This document shows positions 1 to 5,641 of a stretch of 9,265 nucleotides of DNA, piece by piece. The notes below the pieces were generated by a model. The model was not told the origin of the DNA, did not search any database, and saw only the letters and a list, made by a program, of their open reading frames with translations. A program made the translations under genes and the position numbers. The stretch is from Streptomyces sp. WM4235 (GTDB lineage: Bacteria > Actinomycetota > Actinomycetes > Streptomycetales > Streptomycetaceae): contig NZ_LGDE01000047.1 in the NCBI RefSeq assembly GCF_001279725.1, forward strand, positions 1-9,265. Reading direction: 5' to 3'. The first letter of the stretch is position 1. Each line of letters opens with the position of its first letter.

Positions 1-27
1 CTGTGGTGGTCATCGGGCTGGTCCTGG

Positions 28-1272
28 TCAGTTGGTGGTCACTGCGGTGGGGCGAAGCCAAACGGGGAGCTGCTGGTGGCCGTTGCTGATCAGGGAGCCG
101 AGCGGCTTCAGCCGGGCGGCCGGGACGGCGAGTTCGAGCTGGGGGAAGCGGTCGAACAGCATCCGCAGGCCGGTCGCGACCTCCAGACGGGCGAGCGGCG
201 CGCCGAGGCAGAAGTGGATGCCGTGGCCGAAGGCGAGGTGGCCCTGGGTGGGGCGGCGGATGTCGAACGTGTCGGCGTCGTCGTGCCATCCGGGATGACG
301 GTTGGCGGCGGCGTAGGAGGCAAGGATCGCCTCGCCTCGGGCGATGGTCTGGCCGCCCGGCAGCGTGATGTCGTTGACCGCGAAGCGCATCGGGAGGTGC
401 TTGACGGCCGGCTCCAGGCGCAAGGTCTCCTCGACGACGTCGCTCCAGCCGGCGCGGCCGGCGCGGATGTGGCCGAGCTGCTCGGGGTTGGCCAGCAACA
501 AGCTGATCGCCTGGTCGATCACGTTGACGGTGGTCTCGTATCCGGCGCTGATCATCAGCAGGAGGGTGTCGCGGAGCTCGACGTCGGACAAGCCGCGCCC
601 GTCACCGTCATCGTCGCGTGCGGCGATGAGCAACGAGGTCATGTCGTCGCCGGGCTCGGCGCGCATGGCGGTGATGAGTTCGTCCAAGGCGGCATAGAGG
701 CGGGCCGTGTTGGCCGCCTGCTCGTCTGAGTTCAGGGTGGTGTCGAAAACACCGTCGACAACGGTGCGGAAGCCGGCGCGCCGGTCGGCGGGCACGCCCA
801 TGAGGTGCCCGATCACCGCGATCGGGAGCGGGTGGGCGAGGTGCTCGCGCAGGTCGATGATCTCACCGGCGGGCAGGGTGTCGAGGTCGTCGAGGATGGC
901 CGTGACGACGGTCTCGACGACGCCGGTGAGGTCGGCGATACGGCGAGCCGCGAACGCCGGGGCGATCATCCGTCGCAGCCGCCGGTGGTCGGAGCCGTAC
1001 GCGGTGAACATGTTGTCGACGGCCACCCACAGGGCGAGCGGCCAGGTTCGTATGACCTCCTGGAAGTCGGGCCAGTGGGCGCGGGCGTCCTTGGATACGT
1101 CCGGGCTGGTCAACAGGGTCTTCAGGAGGTCGGGGTCGTTGATGGACCAGGCGGGCACACCGAGGACGTCGACGCGGACCGCGGGGCCGCGGCCGCGCAG
1201 CTCCTCGTGTTCGCCGTGGTGGTCGGCGCCGCTGGGGTCGAGGACGACCGGAGCGGCGGGTTGGGATGCCAT
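28..1272 (-). CDS. Cytochrome P450, second P450 of the conservon
   Basis: A 414-residue bacterial class-I-type P450 that should use ferredoxin-delivered electrons for an oxygenation of unknown substrate. Seen in the sequence: a C-helix H96-R-R-L-R100 pattern, the I-helix oxygen-activation motif AGYETT (243-248), the ExxR pair E282-T-L-R285, and the haem loop FGHGIHFCLG (348-357) with Cys355 as thiolate ligand. Length is normal for soluble actinomycete P450s, and there is no membrane anchor. The ATG start has a strong AGGAGAG ribosome-binding site just after the stop codon of the upstream P450, 13 bases away, so it is the last clear gene of the conservon operon. The fold is certain. The CYP subfamily cannot be assigned by eye; it has the feel of the CYP107/CYP154-like P450s that sit beside CYP157-type enzymes in conservons. 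Confidence 0.95.
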   Translation of the reverse strand: MASQPAAPVVLDPSGADHHGEHEELRGRGPAVRVDVLGVPAWSINDPDLLKTLLTSPDVSKDARAHWPDFQEVIRTWPLALWVAVDNMFTAYGSDHRRLRRMIAPAFAARRIADLTGVVETVVTAILDDLDTLPAGEIIDLREHLAHPLPIAVIGHLMGVPADRRAGFRTVVDGVFDTTLNSDEQAANTARLYAALDELITAMRAEPGDDMTSLLIAARDDDGDGRGLSDVELRDTLLLMISAGYETTVNVIDQAISLLLANPEQLGHIRAGRAGWSDVVEETLRLEPAVKHLPMRFAVNDITLPGGQTIARGEAILASYAAANRHPGWHDDADTFDIRRPTQGHLAFGHGIHFCLGAPLARLEVATGLRMLFDRFPQLELAVPAARLKPLGSLISNGHQQLPVWLRPTAVTTN

Positions 1273-1285
1273 GTGGGGCTCTCCT

Positions 1286-2494
1286 TCAGACTGCGGTGGG
1301 GGCGGGGAAGAGGACCGGGAGGTGGGTCAAGGCGCGGTGGAAGGGGCCTGGCCGCCAGGTCAGCTCGCCGGATGGACAGGCGAGGTCGAGGCTCATCTCG
1401 GGCAGGGCGTCGAGCAGGTGGATGATGGCCGTCTCGGCGATGAGATAGGCGTGGGAGCGCGCCGGGCAGGCGTGTGGGCCGGTGCTCCACGACAGGTGGG
1501 CGCGGTCGCCGGAGCCACCGCCCGCATTCAGGGCGGGGTCGTTGTTGCACGCGGCCATGGAGATGACGACCGGCTGATGGGCGGGCAGCGGGACGCCGTC
1601 GACGTTGACGGTCTGGGGCGGGTAGGTGATACAGAAGTTGGCCAGCGGCGGGTCGCGGTAGAGCACGGTGTCCAGGGCTTCGCGTACGGAGGCCCCTCCG
1701 GCGTGCACCGTCGCGGAGAAGTCCTCGTCGGTGAGGATCTTGAGGACGGTGTTGGTGATCAGATTGGTCAGCGGTTCGATGCCGGCTCCGTACAGGGTGA
1801 CGAGCTGGTGCGCCATCTCGGTGTCGTCGAGCCGGGCGGGGTGGGCGATGAGGCGGGAGGCGATGTCGAGGCCGGGCTGTTCGCGGCGCAGGGCGACAAG
1901 CTCGATGACCGCCTGGGTCAGGATCTGGTTGCCGGTCGCCGCGTTCACACCGTCGAAGATGCGCGCCATCCCGTCGGCGATCCGGCGACCGATCTCGTCC
2001 GGGCAGCCCAGCAGCGCGCTCAGGACCCGGAACGCGATCGGCCACGCGAACTGCGACAGCAGGTCGGCACGGCCCGCTGGGCTGAACTCGGCGATCGTGC
2101 CGGCGGCGACGCGTTGGACGAGGGCGTGCAGGTGGTGCTGGTCCACGCCGCCCAGGGCGGACGTGTTCGCCGCCCGGTAGCGGAAGTGCGCGGGGCCCGC
2201 GGACCGCAGCGCGTTGGGCCGCCACTCCATCATCGGCCGCACGGGGCAGGTGTCGGGGATGGTCTGCTCCCAGACGCGCGGGTCCGCGGGGAAGCGGTCC
2301 TCGTCGTTGAGGATGCGGCGGGCCTGGTCGTAGCCGATCACCAGGGTCGCGGGCACACCGGGCTCCAGATCGACCGGCACGAGCGGCCCGTACCGGGTGC
2401 GCATCCGGGCGTATGCGGCGTGTGGGTCGGCGGCGAACTCGGCCTCGTAGAGTGCGATGCGGGGCTGGGCCGGGATGCCGGGGGTGGTGGTCAC
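1286..2494 (-). CDS. cvnE: Conservon cytochrome P450 lacking ExxR (CYP157-like)
   Basis: A 402-residue P450 with non-standard signatures. The haem loop is W336-S-T-G-P-H-A-C343-P-A, so the usual leading Phe is Trp and the Gly after Cys-Pro is Ala, but the Cys ligand is present. The I-helix reads AGIEPL (237-242) instead of AGxxTT. Where E-x-x-R should precede the D-P-P turn there is D-T-V-L-Y (275-279), so both the Glu and the Arg are gone. Loss of ExxR is a known trait of CYP157 enzymes of streptomycete conservons, which supports that family. The start is GTG, overlapping the cvnD stop as GTGA with no good ribosome-binding site, so translation probably depends on coupling to cvnD. Substrate and activity are unknown; it could be catalytic or a haem-binding partner of the Cvn complex. 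The symbol follows conservon naming. Confidence 0.92.
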   Translation of the reverse strand: MTTTPGIPAQPRIALYEAEFAADPHAAYARMRTRYGPLVPVDLEPGVPATLVIGYDQARRILNDEDRFPADPRVWEQTIPDTCPVRPMMEWRPNALRSAGPAHFRYRAANTSALGGVDQHHLHALVQRVAAGTIAEFSPAGRADLLSQFAWPIAFRVLSALLGCPDEIGRRIADGMARIFDGVNAATGNQILTQAVIELVALRREQPGLDIASRLIAHPARLDDTEMAHQLVTLYGAGIEPLTNLITNTVLKILTDEDFSATVHAGGASVREALDTVLYRDPPLANFCITYPPQTVNVDGVPLPAHQPVVISMAACNNDPALNAGGGSGDRAHLSWSTGPHACPARSHAYLIAETAIIHLLDALPEMSLDLACPSGELTWRPGPFHRALTHLPVLFPAPTAV

Positions 2495-3093
2495 GGGCGG
2501 CGCTCAAGGGGGCGGAGGTGTCGGGCGGTCAGGTTGGTGCCGGGTTCGATCAGGGCCAGGTAGCCGGAGCGGCCCACACGGGCGTCGCAGGCGGTCAGCG
2601 GGGTGTCCGGGTCCAGAGCCAGGGCCTGGCGTATCTCCTCCGACGGGGGGTGGGGCGCGCCGTCGAAACGATTGATCGCCACGGCGTAGGGGATGCCGTG
2701 CTCTTCCAGGAGAGACAGGTGCTCGTGGGAGGCGTCGAGGTTGCGGGTGTCGGCCAGGACCAGGGCGCCGAGCGCCCCCTCGGTCAGGCTCTGCCACAGC
2801 GGCCGGAACCGGGTCTGACCCGGGGTTCCGAACAGGTACAGGGCGAGGTCGGAACTGATGTGGATACGGCCGAAGTCGATGCCGACGGTGGTGGTCCTCT
2901 TCCCCGGAGCACCGGAGAGGTCGTCCACTCCGGCGCTGGCCTGAGTGATCGGCTCGTCCATGTGCAGGGGCGGCACCTCGGAGACAGAGCCGACGAAGGT
3001 GGTCTTGCCGACGCCGAACCCGCCCGCGACAACGATCTTCGCGGAGCGCACGGCGCTGGTGGGGTGGATCTCAGACCTTGGTCCGTAGACCAC
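2491..3093 (-). CDS. cvnD: CvnD, conservon Ras-like small GTPase
   Basis: A 200-residue single-domain GTPase of the conservon (ATP/GTP-binding, MglA/Ras-like) family, thought to bind the CvnA-CvnB-CvnC complex at the membrane and switch with GTP/GDP state. Visible motifs: P-loop GGFGVGKTT (24-32), switch-I Thr cluster T67-T69 before VGIDFG, G3-like FGTPGQ (88-93, with the usual Asp replaced in this family), NRFD (141-144) as the NKxD guanine-specificity element, and CDAR (169-172) as a G5 equivalent. The start is GTG, chosen because a strong GGAGG lies six bases upstream. It begins inside the end of cvnC (23-base overlap), and its TGA overlaps the GTG of the P450 gene. Length and motifs are complete. 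Confidence 0.96.
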   Translation of the reverse strand: MVYGPRSEIHPTSAVRSAKIVVAGGFGVGKTTFVGSVSEVPPLHMDEPITQASAGVDDLSGAPGKRTTTVGIDFGRIHISSDLALYLFGTPGQTRFRPLWQSLTEGALGALVLADTRNLDASHEHLSLLEEHGIPYAVAINRFDGAPHPPSEEIRQALALDPDTPLTACDARVGRSGYLALIEPGTNLTARHLRPLERRP

Positions 3094-3427
3094 GGAGCAC
3101 CTCCCTCAGGATGTCGATCTCGGGCTGGTCTTCACGGGCGTTGACAGGGGTGCTGAGGTGGCCGCTGTCCATCAGGTCGCAGACGAGGATGAGGACCGTG
3201 GACGGCGGCAGCGCCAGGGACGCGGCGATGTCGGCCACCGCCAGGCCGCCCCGGACACCTTGGGTCAGGACCAGCACCCGGCGGTGGTCGAGCAGGAGTC
3301 CGTCGGCCGGGCCGGTCGCGGCGAGCACCAGAGACTCCAGGCGCACCTCCGGCCGGCTGGGGCGGACACGCCCTCCGGTCCGTACGAAGGGCCTGACCAT
3401 GTCCGGATCTCGCCGCGGACCGCTCAC
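3071..3427 (-). CDS. cvnC: CvnC, DUF742 protein of the conservon
   Basis: A 118-residue DUF742 protein, the third conserved member of conservons. Seen: the N-terminal VRPFVRTGGRVRP block (11-23, the family's VRPYxxTGGRT element); a central region ending in V-A-D-I-A-A-S-L-A-L-P-P-S-T-V, which reads like a winged-helix segment; and a C-terminal L-R-E-V-L-R-G-L-R. Family members form part of the Cvn complex; a DNA-binding or adaptor role is suggested in the family but not shown here. The start is GTG, overlapping the cvnB TGA as GTGA, and the gene's end overlaps cvnD. It has the normal DUF742 length and no truncation. Confidence 0.95.
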   Translation of the reverse strand: MSGPRRDPDMVRPFVRTGGRVRPSRPEVRLESLVLAATGPADGLLLDHRRVLVLTQGVRGGLAVADIAASLALPPSTVLILVCDLMDSGHLSTPVNAREDQPEIDILREVLRGLRTKV

Positions 3428-3849
3428 CCCGCCGCCTGCGCTTCCGGAACCGGCCTGCGCGCCTCCACGGCCATCTGGTCGCCCACACTGACGGCGAGTT
3501 CTCCCATCTGGTGGGCGATGGTGGCAATGTCGGCGTCCGGGCCGGTGGTCTGCGCGAGGAGCAGCATGTGCTCACCGGCCTGCGTGATCAGGCACACGTA
3601 CTCGGTCAGCTCCAGCACGATCTGCCGTAACCCGCCGCCGTCGAACGCCTCGCCGTAACTCCGGCCGGCCCCGCGCAGGCTGGAGGCGATGGCCGCGTGC
3701 CGCTCGCCCTGGTCCTGATCGATGGAGGACGTACGGGAGTGCAGCAGGCCGTCCGCGCTGATCAGGACCGCGCAATGGACCCCGGCGAGGGTGCCGAGCT
3801 GCTGGTCGAGCAGCCACCCGAGTTTGTTGGAGTGTGTATCGGTGAACAT
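3424..3849 (-). CDS. cvnB: CvnB, roadblock/LC7-domain protein of the conservon
   Basis: A 141-residue roadblock/LC7 protein. In conservons, and in the MglB/MglA system, such proteins partner the small GTPase, acting as a dimeric scaffold or GTPase regulator. Visible: the LDQQLGTLAGVHCAVLISADG start of the fold (residues 13-33, the family's GV.xAVLLSxDG strand), the helix with E-R-H-A-A-I-A-S-S-L, then strands around G-G-G-L-R-Q-I-V-L-E-L and L-L-L-A-Q-T, ending in a helix H-Q-M-G-E-L. The ATG shares one base with the cvnA stop (TGATG), and a strong AAGGAG lies four bases upstream. It is complete, with no unusual features. Confidence 0.95.
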   Translation of the reverse strand: MFTDTHSNKLGWLLDQQLGTLAGVHCAVLISADGLLHSRTSSIDQDQGERHAAIASSLRGAGRSYGEAFDGGGLRQIVLELTEYVCLITQAGEHMLLLAQTTGPDADIATIAHQMGELAVSVGDQMAVEARRPVPEAQAAG

Positions 3850-5183
3850 CAGGCTCCTTCGGACGTGGGGGACTGGCGTGCGCGCCGGGTACCGGCCGCC
3901 CAGGCGACGACCACGCTGGGGCGGCCGGGTTGGGCCGGCTCGGGTCGGGCGACGGGCCGCTGTGCGGGGGCCGTGTCGCGCCGGCGTACCGTCAGCCCGG
4001 TGGGCGTGGTCACCGGTGCGGACCGCGCTACGACCGGTGCGGACCGCGGTACGACGGGCGGCTCCGCCGGTGTCGGCCTCTCGGGGACGCTCGTCAGCAG
4101 GTCTCGCGGGAAGAAGATCTGCACGCTCGTTCCCCGGTAGGCGTTGGGGGCCTCCAGGTCAACGCTGAACCCGTACTGCCGGGACAGGGCCGCGGACACG
4201 GCGAATCCCGTCTGCGGGTGCGCGCCGAGGCGGGTGACCGTCTGCGTTTCCTCGCCGCCCAGGATCCGGCGGGCGGCCACCACGGCCTCGCGGTTCATCT
4301 GTAGCCCGGCGTCGTCGATCCTCACCGTCATGCCGTGGTGGCCGTCCAGCAGCCGTACGTCCACGACAGCGGACGGCGGCGAGTACTTCAGCGCGTTCTC
4401 GAGGAGTACCGCGATCGTGTGGACGGTCGGGCCGACGGCCCGACTGACCACGGCGACATCGGATTCCTCGGTCTTGATCCGCTCGAACCCGTCGAGGTGT
4501 CCCATGGCGGCCTGGATCACGTCGGTGAAGCTGGTGGCCGGCCAGCGCCGGGACAGCTTGCCCCCGCCGAGGATCACGTAGCTCTGCGAGACCAGCAGCA
4601 GCTGTTGGACGAGGCGGTCGATGGTGACGAGCGTTTCGTACGCCTCGCCGCCCGCGTGCCGGCGTACGCCCTCGCTGATCTGCCGGCTCACCCTTGAAGC
4701 GGTGACCACCAAAGACTCGGCGAAGGCGCGCACCGCGGCCTGGGCGGCCGCATCGGCCGTACCTCGTACTTCGGCGGCGGCGGTGTCGGCGGCTCGCCGG
4801 ACCTGGGACACCTGTACGCCCGTGGCCGTCTCCGCGTCGTACTGCACCTGCCGCAGCGCCCGGGCCACGGCGTCGACGACCGCTCGTACCCGCTCGGCCA
4901 CCGAGGTGCCGAGGGCCTCCGGCAGTACGAGGTCGACTCCCTGCCCGGCGCCCGGCCGGACGGTGGCCACCTGGAGTGAGGGCACCACCTCATCGGCCAA
5001 CTGCCCCAGGATCGTCTCGGCGGCCCGCAACTGCTGCGTGAGGCGCTCGGCGTGCCGGTGGATCCGGTCGGCACGGCGCCGCTCCGCACGCAGCCGGCCT
5101 TGCAGGTGCGAGGCCGCGCCTCCGCCCGCCAGAGCCAGCGCCGAGGGCACGGCGACCGCCGCAACTTCTATCAGAGTGCTCAT
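3849..5183 (-). CDS. cvnA: CvnA, sensor-kinase-like ATPase of the conservon
   Basis: A 444-residue conservon 'histidine kinase-like' protein, the presumed membrane sensor of the complex. In order: one Ala/Gly-rich hydrophobic N-terminal stretch (about 3-24) followed by arginines; a long helical/coiled-coil region rich in A, E and R (30-200); and a HATPase_c domain with N-box LLENALKYS (260-268), a D290-D-A-G293 G1 motif, then T-G-F-A-V and a final R-G-T-S-V-Q-I-F strand (350-357). The tail (370-444) is Pro/Ala-rich and low complexity, with a seven-residue tandem repeat. There is no extracytoplasmic loop. The segment where an H-box would lie reads IDRLVQQL (188-195) without His, so autophosphorylation is doubtful. 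The ATG has GAGGA five to nine bases upstream. It is the first gene of the operon. Confidence 0.95.
   Translation of the reverse strand: MSTLIEVAAVAVPSALALAGGGAASHLQGRLRAERRRADRIHRHAERLTQQLRAAETILGQLADEVVPSLQVATVRPGAGQGVDLVLPEALGTSVAERVRAVVDAVARALRQVQYDAETATGVQVSQVRRAADTAAAEVRGTADAAAQAAVRAFAESLVVTASRVSRQISEGVRRHAGGEAYETLVTIDRLVQQLLLVSQSYVILGGGKLSRRWPATSFTDVIQAAMGHLDGFERIKTEESDVAVVSRAVGPTVHTIAVLLENALKYSPPSAVVDVRLLDGHHGMTVRIDDAGLQMNREAVVAARRILGGEETQTVTRLGAHPQTGFAVSAALSRQYGFSVDLEAPNAYRGTSVQIFFPRDLLTSVPERPTPAEPPVVPRSAPVVARSAPVTTPTGLTVRRRDTAPAQRPVARPEPAQPGRPSVVVAWAAGTRRARQSPTSEGA
4012..4053. repeat. Two-copy 21-bp tandem repeat in the cvnA tail
   Basis: Positions 4012-4032 and 4033-4053 are adjacent copies of a 21-base unit differing at a single base. 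On the minus strand they encode VVPRSAP then VVARSAP in CvnA residues 377-390. The unit length is a multiple of three, so the reading frame is kept. This looks like a recent replication-slippage duplication in a disordered Pro-rich linker. Confidence 0.85.
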
Positions 5184-5494
5184 CAGGTCCTCACGGGTTC
5201 ACGGTCACGGTCGAGTCGGTCGGTCTCGGGCCGCGGCCCAAGGGGTGCGTGCGGCGAGAGCGCCGTGTACAGGGGCGGCGTCACGGTGAGGACCGGGTCC
5301 GGCCCTGGCTGTTGCCGAGCCGGCCCGGTGAAGGGCGTCGGCCGGGGTCGTGCTCAGGGGTGGAACGGGCAGGAGGAGGACCGTGTCCCCGTGGATCTCG
5401 ACGTCGACCGGTGCGTCGGCCGTGGCCTGCCGTTCGCCATGCCTCGCACCTCAAGGGACGCATCGGGTCGAATCACCATGCCAAGTCCAGTTCG

Positions 5495-5522
5495 TTGATC
5501 GGAAACACTTCAGGGGTATCCG
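5495..5522 (+). promoter_or_regulatory. Possible promoter of the XRE-APH unit
   Basis: TTGATC (5495-5500) and TATCCG (5517-5522), separated by 16 bases, are a weak match to a housekeeping (HrdB-type) promoter. The stretch stands out as less GC-rich than its surroundings and lies about 120 bases before the regulator start. The -10 match is poor in its last position, so this is tentative. Confidence 0.25.
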
Positions 5523-5526
5523 GTTG

Positions 5527-5549
5527 CGGTGTGTACTGGTGCCACACCG
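5527..5549 (+). promoter_or_regulatory. Inverted repeat, candidate operator
   Basis: CGGTGTG (5527-5533) and CACACCG (5543-5549) are perfect 7-bp arms around a 9-base centre. An overlapping near-perfect dyad, ACTGGTG-CCA-CACCGGT, covers 5535-5551. It lies just downstream of the possible promoter, a plausible site for autoregulation by the XRE protein or for an RNA hairpin in the leader. Confidence 0.4.
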
Positions 5550-5594
5550 GTCAGCAGTCATTTGATCAAGCACGCCAGGCGCGCGTGCAGATGG

Positions 5595-5624
5595 TGATGC
5601 GGATACCTTGCGAAATCCGCATCA
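5595..5624 (+). promoter_or_regulatory. Perfect 10-bp inverted repeat abutting the RBS of the XRE gene
   Basis: TGATGCGGAT (5595-5604) and ATCCGCATCA (5615-5624) are exact reverse complements with a 10-base centre. Half-site centres are about 20 bp apart, two helical turns, fitting a dimeric helix-turn-helix protein. The last base of the right arm is the first base of the AGGAGG ribosome-binding site (5624-5629) of the regulator gene. As DNA it is a good operator candidate; as RNA it would be a stable hairpin touching the Shine-Dalgarno sequence. Either would give control of the downstream pair. Confidence 0.6.
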
Positions 5625-5641
5625 GGAGGCCAGGAACTCAG

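Larger units (their letters stand above)
5184..5641. other. Divergent intergenic region between cvnA and the XRE gene
   Basis: This 458-base gap must hold the promoters for both the leftward conservon and the rightward regulator gene. On the cvnA side there are three copies of TCACGG close together (5191-5196, 5199-5204, 5205-5210), a fourth at 5281, and a perfect 12-bp palindrome GGGCCGCGGCCC (5228-5239). On the regulator side, from about 5490, base composition falls and inverted repeats cluster (listed separately). No intact gene is convincing. A minus-strand reading frame, open from 5450 to 5205 and without a usable start codon, may be a gene relic. Confidence 0.6.

Noticed and set aside
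1122..2507. A 461-codon minus-strand frame overlapping the first P450 gene and the start of the second
   Set aside because: Composition is dominated by R, P, A and H, it has no P450 or other motif, and it is an out-of-frame shadow of the real genes.
707..2563. A 618-codon plus-strand open frame lying across both P450 genes
   Set aside because: It is antisense to two P450s with clear motifs, and its product is R/G/S-rich without any domain pattern. Long antisense frames are expected in very GC-rich DNA.
5228..5239. The 12-bp palindrome GGGCCGCGGCCC as an operator for cvnA
   Set aside because: Pure G/C palindromes of this length are not surprising in DNA of this composition, and nothing else marks it as a site.
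5249..5641. N-terminal extension of the XRE protein up to position 5249
   Set aside because: The extra residues are Arg/Gly-rich and not domain-like, and they would be coded across the dyad-rich leader. The AGGAGG site and the HTH fit the ATG at 5642.
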